The position numbers and the translations under genes are program-made. A stretch of 64,000 bases of DNA from Tamarix chinensis (lineage: Eukaryota; Streptophyta; Magnoliopsida; Caryophyllales; Tamaricaceae), in NCBI GenBank assembly GCA_030549775.1, contig CM060175.1, positions 66,143,245-66,207,244 of the forward strand, given 5' to 3'. Position 1 is the stretch's first letter. The number at the start of each line of letters is the position of its first letter. Shown here in pieces: positions 48,423 through 59,455 of this stretch. Below the pieces are notes generated by a model, which worked only from the letters and a program-made list of their open reading frames with translations, ran no database searches and had not been told where the DNA came from.

Positions 48423-49857
48423 ACCGTATTCTCTCTTTGGTTATCTTCTACCTTTGGTATTAATTTCTTTTTGAAGCTTTTATTTCACACTAAAATTACC
48501 AACTCTTTCCCTTCTTATTTCATGGCTTTATACCACTCAAATAAGCCCCAACTTTTGCTTCCCGACCAATTTGGTTGCTACTATTGTCGACCGGGATATT
48601 TTATTTTGCAAAACTAGGCCTCTCCCAAGGCTAGGATCCTGGGTGTTCATCCTCCATTATTTTTTTTGGTTTTTTTCCTTCCATGTTTTACTCCATCTAG
48701 GTACCATTTTTTTCTCCAACAAATCACACCCTTTCCCTCTTCTTTCCCCACTCCTTGTTGCCACGCCGACCAACTTCATTTTTTTGTTGTTTCTAGTGAA
48801 GCGTGTGTTGTAGCATCATTTTCATGGATTTTATTCTTCATTTATCTTTTTTTTCTTTCCCTTAGCTCTCATTCGTTGTTGTTTATTGGTGCTTTCCAAG
48901 CTTTCATATCCAAGAATAATTTTCCACTCCACCTCTTTCCTTTCTATTCCATAATTATGTTTTCATGATAATATATTTTGTTCCATTCTTATCTTAGGTT
49001 ATCAATTGGTACAAGAATAATATTAGAATATTTTGTAATTAGAGATTGGAGGATAATTTTGTAAGAATGCACTTCTTTATATTTGGGATCTTGAATGCTA
49101 TGTGTTAATTTATTATAAACCATGTTAGTATATTCGTTTTCCTTGAAATCATGATTAAGGTTGTTTTATATGGTGTTCTTGCATTCTACCTCTATATCAT
49201 GCTTTTGGTGTTATTATGCTTTCTATTTAAATTATATATTTTTATGCCTTGCTAGGTTTTGCTAGAAAATCATAAGCATGATGGTATATTTTGTTTATTT
49301 ATAAGTTCATAGATGAGTATAGATAATTATGTTAAGTATTATCATAGGTGAGTTGGGTTGAAAATTGGAAGGTTTGGATGTATTGGAGGCTCAAGGATTT
49401 TCTGCCCTAAGGCCTTTGTGGAGGTTTTATTGTTTGAGGATAATTATGTATTTGAGTTTCTTTTAATGTATCATTATTCGGGTATAATTTTGGTAAATTA
49501 TAAAGACTTGTGGAATTTTATTGGTAATTGGTGAATTTTGACCCTAGGGGTAAATTGATTTTTTGTAAGATTTTGTGGAAATTAAGTATACCACTAAAAT
49601 CCTTGAGATTTTTACATAAAGTTTGTTATATAACATGGTAGGGTTTGGATGTATTTGAGTTAAGTTATAATAAAAAGAAGTTTGAGGATGTTTAAGTGAA
49701 TTAGGGATTTTTTGGTTATTATGGATTAAATATGAAAATTTTGGGTTGTATGATTGTTTTTGAGTTATAAATATGATTCACGAAATGTTTGGGCCAATTG
49801 TGGGTAACCTAAGTATAGCAGTAAGAGAAATGACTTAATTTTAGGAATAATAACTAA

Positions 49858-50166
49858 GAGGTAGCACCAATATTGTATGTATGAAACATTGGAGTGTAGC
49901 CTTGATTTTTGGATATGTTGATTTTAATATTATTTTAGGAAGTTGTGCTAAATTTTGTAAATTGCTGAGGCATGAGGGTAAAGTTATGACCTGTTGGTAA
50001 ATTGGGGTTTTATAAGGGCATTATAAGAGGTATCATCGATGTTGTTTGTATGAAACGTGAGATCTTAGCCTTGATTTTTGGAGATGACGATTTTAATGTT
50101 ATTTTAGAAAGTTGTGTTAAATTTGATAAATTAGTGAGACGTGAGGGTGAAGTTACAATCCATTGG
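49858..50166 (+). repeat. About 169-bp tandem repeat in element G
   Basis: Unit 1 (GAGGTAGCACC at 49858) and unit 2 (GAGGTATCATC at 50027) share TAGCCTTGATTTTTGGA and GAAAGTTGTG-type blocks at the same spacing. The tail of a further unit (GTTACGACCTATTGGCGAATTAGG) reappears at 51743 after the inserted DNA at 50,170-51,730. Confidence 0.65.
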
Positions 50167-50174
50167 TCTCAAAG

Positions 50175-51240
50175 GAGTATTCATTTTTTCTTTCAAATTT
50201 TTCTACACCTAACTTGGCATGATGTAAGGAATTTTTGGAGGCCATCATTAATCCTTTTCGCTCTCTATTTTCTCTATTTTATTTTCATCTCTTTTTTATT
50301 CAAAAATCCATTAGATTTAATTTTGAAGCTTTATAATCATTTGGATCTGACCATCAACTCTTCATATCTTCAATATATTGGTTCTATCTTCTAATATATT
50401 ACTCTATTTATTTCATTCATGTCTAATTTCTCTATTGTGTTTTATTGATTCAGCCATGTGTGAGTAATTTCTAGATCTAGGATTGAATTAAGTTTAATTC
50501 GGTAGTGAATTGATGAATTCATTTGATTACGTGTATGAATTGCTCAATTTTGGTATTCAATTGTTAAAGCTTTAAATTTCTATTAAATTGATTGATCACC
50601 AATTTAATTAGACGTAGGAAATTAATCAAAAAATTAAAAGGTGAAGATTGATACCAGAAATTAGCAATTGAATAAGAAATCTCGAGTCATGAAAGTAGAC
50701 TAGAGCTTCTTGAAAAATCAATTGAATTATCTTGAACCTAATGAATGTAATCTGGTTTAATGCCATGAAAATAGGTTATTAGGTTGTATTGAATTAGACT
50801 TTTAGGCCTCAAAAGAGTTCATTAGTTAATTTTGGCTATTTCTTCCTTAATAATAGAGTAATCCATTTAATAAGTGATTAATTCATTTGTTCACCTCTAA
50901 ACTATGACCAAAATTTAATCATATATCTATAAATTACTCACACACATATAAGTCAATAAACATAATAGAGAAATTAGACACGAATGAAATAAATAGAGTA
51001 ATAGATTAGAAGATAGAACCAGTGTATTAAAGATATGAAGAGTTGATCGCCAGATCTAAATGATTACAAAGCTTCAAAATTAAATCTAATGGGGGTTTGC
51101 ATAAAAGAGAGATGAAAAAAAAGAAAAAAAAGAGAGCTTAGAGGATGAATGATGGCCTCCAAAAATGCCATAAGTCGTTTCAAATTAGGTCTAGAAAAAT
51201 CTACTTTAATGTAACCGTTTATTTCCTTTATATTGTGTAG
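50175..51240. repeat. Large inverted repeat (arms about 300 bp, loop about 460 bp)
   Basis: The left arm (about 50175-50470) and right arm (about 50930-51240) are inverted copies. Shared blocks include TTTTTGGAGGCCATCATT, TAGATTTAATTTTGAAGCTT, CAACTCTTCATATCTT and CTATTTATTTCATTC. Identity by eye is roughly 80-85%. The arms could be the ends of a foldback or TIR element or two opposed fragments of another repeat. DNA to the right (51,260-51,730) has no left partner. Confidence 0.7.
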
Positions 51241-52897
51241 AGAAAACAAAAATGACACCCAACATGGTCATGTAGCGCAATATGGCCAGGCTATGTTGGG
51301 GTAAGAGATCGAGTATTCATGTGGAAAGTCTACATGAATATGTTGATCAACACTGGCAGGCGTGTCGGCTCATAATATGGAGTCAAAATGACATCTTGGA
51401 TGTGTTGGAAAGTTAAGAAGAAGATCTATAACTTTTGTTCTTTACACTTTTCAAAATTGATATTGAATCAAAGACAAAATTCTTCACTTTTCAATCAAAT
51501 GTAATTGTCTCATAAATTAATAAGGCCATATACATGCTAGGTTATTTACAATGTTTTCTCAAATCCTTTATTTTGCCACATATTAGCCTTATTTGCATCC
51601 ATTGAGTGCACCTATAAAATAAAATTCCAAAGGTTGTAGTATCCAAAAATCTAACAATATGCATAAAGAATCCATGGAAACATGCATTTATGAAGAGGAA
51701 AAATCATCCTAATATTATTCATTTTACTAATTTATTAGTGACGTTACGACCTATTGGCGAATTAGGATTTCGTGGGGCATTATGGTCTTTTTATCTTGGT
51801 TATATTTCTTTTTGTGCTTATTAATTATATATATATATATTATCATGATATTTAGTGGCTATAACATGCAAACTTAATTGACCATAACATAATTATAAGT
51901 GTTATAATCCATACAAATTGTTGGAATGAATTTGTAAGCAAACTTTATTACATATAATAAGTAATAATCATTCATCCTTGCATTACAACAATTATGAAAA
52001 ATGATGGCTTGTAGGGAGAAACCTTAATAATGCATTATTATGTGCGAAGTATTGCATAAGGAATTAATAAGATATTACTAATCAAAGTGGAAGATCACAT
52101 GAGTTATGACCTAGGTGCTTCATCTGATACTTTTTCTAGTGGTTGAAATAACTAGAGTGACCCTAGCTCTACTCTATATTTCTCATTCCACCGGCTTATT
52201 GATGGTATGTGTACTTAAGGATAAGGAGTCTAGACCTATGGTTTCTCAAGTGTGTTCTACCCTGATAGATTCATTATGTTTGTGTTACCAATCCACCAGT
52301 TATGGAATAGTTGGGCACTTGAGCTCAAGTGACTAAGTAATGGAAAATGTAGGATCACCTAAGTATGGAATTTAACATGATTTCATCCTTAGTCATCTTG
52401 CATCATGAGTAGAATGCATGTATAGTATATATCTTCTTGTAACCTTTGTTCTATGCATGTCCTTTTCTTTTGATGCACTCCATTAAATTAATCAATACAC
52501 AAGTATTGACCATCCTTTTTCATGGATGATACTTATTTGAGCATATACCGCCTTATTTTTCAAGCAATTATTGATTAATTCCTTTGATATGATTACTTTT
52601 GATGAGTAGTTATAGATTGGTCCAAGTGTATGCTTATCCAAATCTCACTCTCTGGACTTATAGTCATTAGTTTTCTATCATATATGTTCTTTTCTATTTT
52701 GTAATTTCATATTATCATGGAATAAATTGCTTCCCACACTTGATCTCTAGGTATGAGTTATTTTTTAGCCTTACACCGGATATCGATGGGATATAAGGAG
52801 TATCTCTTCTATGTTGGATGCTATGTAACACCCAATATTTTATTATAATTGTTTCTGCAAAAATAAAATTTCTAGTAGTAAATTTTAGAGTGTTACA

Positions 52898-54136
52898 ACA
52901 CTCTTCTAGGTTTATGGGCCTATAATCCTAATAACGTCTCTAAGAGTTAATTTACACCTTAGCCTAGTTATCCTCTTTAGGTTTATAGATATACAAATTC
53001 AATGGACTCTTCTAGAAATTCTAGACACACACAACATCTTTATAATATATTCCTTTGAGAGTTTTGTTGTGTTTACAAACAAGTCCTCACAAATTTTAGA
53101 TGTGAAAGTGTAGAATTAGTTGTGATACGAATAACAAATTGAGTACTAGAAAAGTTTGATTTAGATTTGAAACTATGAAATCAAAAATCTTGGCTTCATC
53201 AATGTTTATTAAAGTCTAACAACTCTTATTAAAAGTGTAAAATATGGAAGAACTTGATCCTAGTTGTTGGGTGTAAGAAGTACTTCAACGGGAAAAAAAA
53301 TCTTAGAAATGCCCAGACTAGTCAATTTATTTCATAAACTAGTTGATCAGTTTGATAGACCAGTCAATTAGTTTGACTACCCAATCGATGTGTTGAAGCT
53401 AAGGATAAATTATATTTTTCTGGTGAGTAAATCAGTCAATCGGTCAACCAATTTTTAGCATTACACACTTTTACAAAAAAAAACTAGAACTTGAGCCATA
53501 AAGAGTATAATTAAGTGTGTCTTATTTTATTATTATTATTATTATAAATTATACATTTTAATATTTTTAAAGAGATATTATTCACCCCAGAAATAATGTC
53601 TATATAATTTATGGTAAATTTTGCAAGTTGGCTCATATGCATAAGGGCTTAAGATAAAATTACTTTTAGATAACCTTATGCAGAAATACTTGAAAATATT
53701 TTTGATGTATGAAATCACTTTAATTTTTTTCAAAATGATTTTTTAAATAGGATTAAAAATATGAAATCATTGAAAAATCTAAGTGGTAAATATGTAAATC
53801 ATATGCATATAAAACTTAAGACTATGACATACTCCTTAAAACTTGAATCTTGGCTTCTTGAACACACTTGCTTATCCTTTCATGGGTTGTGCATTCCACA
53901 TATGGAATCGAATTCCTTGAAGCCAAAGTCTTATTTTTTTCTCCGTGTTGATCTTTGAGATACAATTTATAAACTTGATCTCCTTAGCATTATTTGACTT
54001 AGTCAAATGTTGAATACTTTAGTTTTTGCTATGATACACACACCTTCTTGAAAAAATAAGTCAAATTCACAATTGAGTTTGTTATCATAAAAAAAACAGG
54101 TTGATTGACCTATGAGGTTAAGGTCATATATTTATC

Positions 54137-54181
<45 letters not shown>

Positions 54182-56970
54182 TTATTTATCATATGTGTTT
54201 ATTCTTTTATACCATGATAGAGTGATAACACAATTTCCAATATATTTACAATTTTACTCCAATATGTGAGCATGATATTTGAAATTGGGTGTTTTATTTA
54301 GTGCTTCACCATATTGATACTACACTGGTGTATTTGTGTGTGAGCATGTAATTAACCCTTTGGTCATGTTGTTGGCCAACTTGAGTGGTTAGAACCATCC
54401 GATGATGTTTGTTGGGTTTTTTTAATCTGCCTATTAAATCTCTTGTGCCCTATTTGTATTTTCCTCCTTTGGTTTTATAGTATTGCATCAAGTTTGAGTT
54501 AGATGCTAGTAGCATCTAATTTATAGGTATGATTTACTTTTGGTCTTGTATCCAATATGAGTTATGTATTAATTATGCCTTTCTCTAAGCTAGATGTGAT
54601 GGTATCACCCTACATGGTTGTGGAATGAGTTTGAGGGGCTTTATACTAAAAAAAAAACTAGACCTCTCTTATAAATAATTAGTAAAAAAACAAACTATAC
54701 AAAATAGTACACAAAACATAACCAACACAAAATTTAGGTCCCTATATTGCAAGCCACAAAATTTTCATGCTAAAGAAAACCAATTATAAATGAGTAGCAC
54801 TTGCAAGGAAAACCAAAAACAAACTACAACTCTATTCACTCCAACCACCAACCTGCATTACCACACCTATCATTATACTAGAACTGAGCTAAAGCAATTA
54901 TTTAAAACTGATACTACTCAATTCTAACTTGGGAGCCCTATTATGGGCTCATTCTGCACATGGGCTTCTATGGACCTGTCACCTTACATTTATTGTTTTA
55001 TGTTCCACAAATCTTTTTTTTAAAAAAAATTTCATATTGTAAAAATGGGGAATTACATTAATAACTTATTAGCCCTAAAAATTTGCTATCTCTATCATTT
55101 GTCATTTTTTAATTATTAAATAACATTGATTAGGCTATATTTTTTTATGACAGTATAACAATGAATCAACTTCTCCATCTTATCAAAATCATAACTTCTT
55201 TATCTTATTGAGGAACAATTCTTGCATAAGCAGGGTTTATGGTGAGACCTTTTACAAATAATTTGTACATTCTACTATGGGTTCTGTATTTAAGTGAGTA
55301 AGATTTACCATGTGACCCATGCAAAAAAATTCTAGTTATTGAGTCACTCTGTTTTTCTAAATATTAGGTTTGTATTTTTCCATCCCACTCCTCATATCTT
55401 CAAAGTCCAATTGCTCTTAACTATTGATTTCCTTCACATCTTCATTTTGGTCCTTCATTGTTTAATCAATTCCCTCATCATTCACATCTTATTCTACTAT
55501 TCACCTTTCCTTTTTTTTTCCCGCAACCTTCTTTATGTTTGAAAACTACAAAGATGTCCTAGCATCCATGAGGTAAAATCTTAGCCACATTGATAATCTT
55601 ATTGCCTTTTAGCAGGATAGGAGAAATGCTCTAGATTGGCGTAATTTTCTTATGATCCAGATTTTATCACCATGTATCTATAGTATTGTTAATATTTATA
55701 TGGAAGCGAAAGGGGAAGTTGATGGGTTCCCATGTGTTTTTAAGATTCAAAACACATGACTTTGTGATTACTTTCATTTATGACTATATTGGACATATTT
55801 AGATTTGTTGATAAGACTTGGTGCAAGTACATAATTTGAAATAGGACTAAGAAAAATCATACCAAACAAATTGCCAAGACAATCAAAATTAATGGATGCT
55901 TTGAAGCAAACTGTCAAAAAGTATTCAACTTATCTTTAAACATCTGAAAAGACTATTTTTTAATTTATTGATGACTAAACTAACTAAGTAAAGGAAATAA
56001 GTACTGAAAGATGAAGGTTGATCCCAATATAGAATTAGGAACAAGCATGGGTACACCACCTTAACAATGTTAATTGCCAATACTGTTCCTCATATAACGA
56101 AAGATGTTTGAGTTGAAGATATCCATATATTAATATATTTGTCAAGACGTATAGATCATGGATACTTATTGAAGATATGCTATTGTTTCTTAGGATTAAG
56201 ACGATAAAAATTCTTCAAGGAGTTAAAGAAAAATATATAAATGGTTTCAAAAGATATTTTCAAGTGGTTATTTTTCAAGATTCAAGGATCAATGATATTT
56301 CACGTCAATTTAAAGCAGACCTTCCAAGAATTAAAAAAGTGATAGAGTGACAATGAGTTATCTGATCTTTGAGAGAAAATAACAAACATAGTGAGAAATT
56401 CAAATATAAAAATAGTGAGCAAGCTAATAAAAATTCAATAGAATTTGGTCTACAATATCGAGAGCATAAAAGAAACTAGTTGCTTATTATAGAGCACGAG
56501 AGTTCAAACATCTCTATCTATTCTTTATTCACATATTTTGTAAGAGAGTACGAGTGTACCAAAGCTATTACAAAGAGTAATAAGGGAGCACAACTAGAGT
56601 TAGTTGTTGGGTAACTTATGTTTAGAGTTAGACTTGAGTGCTAGGTTTTTAGCTCTTTAATTTAGGAGTAGATAGTAAAAGAAGAGCAACACCGACTATG
56701 GATATAGATCAGAGTTGATCAAACCACATAAAATCTATGTGTTCTTTATTGTGTTACTTTATTCGTTCACCAGTGAGTTATAAGAGACTATAATGAAAAC
56801 ATCGCCCATTATAGTAATAGGAACATATTCCTAAAAAGTTATTTATATTTTTGCATAAAAGTTAAAATTTGGCCATGCTCAAATCAAATCCCTCTTAAGA
56901 AACCAAAACCTCTACATATCCACAAAAAAATTCCACAACTATCAAACAAAATCATCCTATTTTCTATCTA
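52898..56970. other. AT-rich intergenic DNA
   Basis: About 4 kb without a recognisable gene. An ATA microsatellite lies at 54137-54181. 56,520-56,800 (GAGAGTACGAGTGTACC.., GGGAGCACAACTAGAGTTAG.., ATAAAATCTATGTGTTC) looks like a degraded LTR of a copia-type element, but I found neither ends nor a partner LTR. The short frame 56975-57226 has no known domain. Confidence 0.45.
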
Positions 56971-57678
56971 TCCTATGAGGGACATGGATTATATGATACA
57001 ACTTCGCCCTCCAGTAACATCTTATAAATACCATTCCATCTCCTCCAAACTACCACATAAAAGGCCTTCATGCGCTGAAAGAGAAATTGGGATAAAAGGA
57101 GTTCAAGCATTGCAGTATTGTGAGGAAGAATTTGTTCAGATGTGCAGTAGTGTAGAAAAGATAAAGGAAAATTATGTTGGATTTAATCAGCAAGACATGG
57201 AGCAGACCCTTGTCCTCAATTGCTAGGTGTATGTGTTTGTGTATTCCATGCACGAGTTTAATACAGGGAGTGCCCATAAGTCGTGCATGCACTAAGGAAT
57301 GGAAGGACTACTTATCCTCTACAACATGTGGGTGGGGGTCTTAATATTCAATATGGGAATAGGGAATGAAAAGAAGACAAAAAAGAAGTTTGGGGACATG
57401 AAAAAGGAGGGTAAAGAAGAGAAGCTGATGATGATTGGGGATGTATATCTCAAGTGGATTGCAAAGCGTTGATGGGAGCATGACAACTACTAAGAATGAC
57501 ATTACATGTTGCATTGAACAAAAATGATTGGTTTCTTGCCTCCGAAATCTGATTCTCAAATGCTAGCTTAGCAGATTAAGCGAACAATCCTCCTTAACGT
57601 ATATGGTACTAGGTTGAATATTAGTGCAAATTAGTACTCCATCAACATCTTGGATAATGCATTGATTCTCAAATGCTA

Positions 57679-58164
57679 GGTGTAGAACTTTGGGGTATCT
57701 ACTATGGCTTAAGGGAAGCACATTCGTAATGTGTGCACCATGTTCTTATTAATTCTGACTCCTTATTAACGGTGAAACTTCTGAGGACTCATCATACTCC
57801 TCACCATCTGTATGTAATGCTACTAGAGGTTTGCAGTCAGCTCATTAATTCTTGTTCCATTAAACGTGACTAATGTGAAACAAATTAGGTGGTTGGCCTA
57901 TTGACCCGCTCCGGTCATCATCTTGATTTTGGGATTTCTATCTACAAGTCCCTTCATGCTCCTCTGCATGAAAACCTCCTATTTGAGTTATAGTAGGAAG
58001 AGTTAGCTGTTGCAACATTTTTGTATGATTTAGCTCCATTGAGTTTGATCCTGCAACTAATCGATTTCAATATCCCTCCATTTATTTAAAAATAATAACA
58101 ATGATGAGGTTGTAGATTGCTTGGCTAGATTTGCTACTAAATCTTTATCTTCCAATTTATAGGA
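57679..58164 (+). pseudogene. Dead LINE RNase H remnant
   Basis: 57679-57726 reads GVELWGIYYGLREAHS, the AELWAl..GL..A signature of plant LINE RNase H domains. 58091-58161 reads NNNNDEVVDCLARFATKSLS, the N..AD.LA+.A end of the same domain, followed by a stop. Between them the frame is broken. It is followed by a TA microsatellite (58192-58211). Confidence 0.65.
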
Positions 58165-58467
58165 TGCACTTTTTTTCTTCATTGTTTTCACTATATATAT
58201 ATATATATATATTTTAAAAGATAAAGAAATAATGATAAAGGTTACGATGTGTGGTCATTTAAATAAATAAATAAATATCTAATTAAATATAAAATACCAT
58301 TATTTCTAGGAATATCAATACCAAATGTAAAATACAATTATTTTTTTAGAAAGTATTTTTTTTATATAAGTATTTTTTATATAACCTACTTCATGATAAT
58401 ACACCCTGATTTATTTTCTTTGCACCAAATGGGCCGTATGCATGCGTATGCTAATTCAAGCTCGTTC

Positions 58468-58739
58468 GAGTAAACAAAAGTCGCCCGCACGGACGTACCT
58501 CAGTGGTCGAGGTTCAGGAAGTTGGAAAGGATGATCCAAGTTCGAAACTTGTGGCAACCGCATCATGGAAGTTTCAACCCTCCAATGTGGGGGTGACTCC
58601 TTATGGACATCACGAGATTGACACCTGCTCCTTGATCGCTGACTACCGTGATTTACCTCCTTCAATTAGACTGCCGGACTGGTGGATTGGGGGCCTTAAA
58701 ACGAGAGATTTCGCCTTTTGGAAGGAGTAAACAAAAGTC
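58468..58739 (+). mobile_element. SINE (body 58483-58724) with 15-bp target duplications
   Basis: GAGTAAACAAAAGTC occurs at 58468-58482 and again at 58725-58739, bounding a 242-bp body. Near its left end are a Pol III A-box-like CCTCAGTGGTCGAGG (58498-58512) and, about 30 bases on, a B-box-like AAGTTCGAAACTTG (58538-58551), as in tRNA-derived SINEs. The tail ends TTTCGCCTTTTGGAAG rather than in poly(A). The two identical duplications suggest recent insertion. It lies about 500 bases before the RCC1-family start codon. Confidence 0.85.
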
Positions 58740-59232
58740 AAAGAAGATGGTACCTTTTTCGGTAATGAAGTCAAAGAAGGTACTACTTTTCAGAAGCTTC
58801 TAGGGAGATACTGGTTCTAATTAGCCCGAGGCATATAGTGGTTGAAAATAAACCACTTGTTTCACACCACGTGAGCAATCCTACTTGGCTGTGTCTCTCG
58901 CTCGAAAATGATACGGCCTTCCTCTTCTTGAGCCCCATGAGCCCGGCCCCGAAACCGATGGCATGGCCTTAACTGCAGTATTTAAGCTTTTCAGGGCCAC
59001 CCATCTTCCATTTGACCTTCATGCTTCATACTTTGTAACGGTCCTGAATTCTTCTCGATAACGAATTCCAGTTTTGGTGAGATACAGGGAGTGAGGCGGA
59101 CGGCCACTAATTTTGTGGCTGTAAGCTTTCTCTGCCAATTTTATTTTAAAATTTTGTGTTTTGGATCTTTAATTGATCTCTCTCTCTCTCTCTCTTTTTT
59201 TGCCTTTTCTTAATAAATCATTCGAAGGAGCT
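58740..59232 (+). promoter_or_regulatory. Promoter and 5' UTR region of the RCC1-family gene
   Basis: A TATA-like TATTTAAG lies at 58979-58986. A CT microsatellite (about 59177-59195) sits in the probable leader just before the start codon. Neither is proven; the transcription start could lie between 59,010 and 59,100. Confidence 0.4.
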
Positions 59233-59455
59233 ATGACCATGACTGGTGCCGAAGGAGGAGGAGAGGGAGGGGAAGGAGTAGTGACGAAAATGGAGGCGGA
59301 TAGAGAAAATTTGGTGAGCGTGTGGGGTTACTTGCCTGGAGCTTTGCCCCAGAAGACCCCGCTTCAATCGCCTGTTTTGGTAAAGCTACCGCCGTCAAGT
59401 GGTCGTTGGATGGATGTTTGCGGTGGCGGCTGTGGCTTCGCTATGGCTATTTCGG
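59233..59455 (+). CDS. RCC1-family exon 1
   Basis: Start ATG at 59233 followed by a Gly/Glu-rich leader. Codes residues 1-74 plus one base. Donor TCGG/GTACTC, phase 1. Confidence 0.88.

Larger units (their letters stand above)
38614..52897 (-). mobile_element. Element G: LTR-like repeat, reverse, carrying element F and other insertions
   Basis: On the minus strand it starts at 52897 with TGTAACACTCTAAAATTTAC, passes ACTACTAGAAATTTTATTTTT and the second hairpin arm ATTGGGTGTTACATAGC (52844). It then has a few weak CCACCGG-type repeats (52,180-52,310). The far end is placed near 38614 because AAAAATCCTAATTT..TCATGA..AAATAA there aligns with the tail of A. F (39312-45197) interrupts its pyrimidine-rich zone. 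The left boundary is approximate and no target duplication was found (ACACT follows the right end). Net of F it is about 8.4 kb, so other unidentified insertions are likely, one being at 50,170-51,730. Confidence 0.5.

Noticed and set aside
47678..48968. Several AT-rich frames of 80-128 codons
   Set aside because: Phe/Ser/Ile-rich composition expected from T-rich DNA of element G; no conserved motif or splice structure.
56975..57226. 83-codon frame MRDMDYMIQLRPP..
   Set aside because: No recognised domain, flanked by LINE debris and AT-rich DNA; not enough support for a gene.
58498..58551. Possible tRNA gene
   Set aside because: The A-box and B-box belong to a SINE head; no complete cloverleaf, anticodon arm or acceptor stem could be formed by eye.
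58456..58730. Overlapping frames of about 70 codons
   Set aside because: They lie within the SINE, which is bounded by target duplications.
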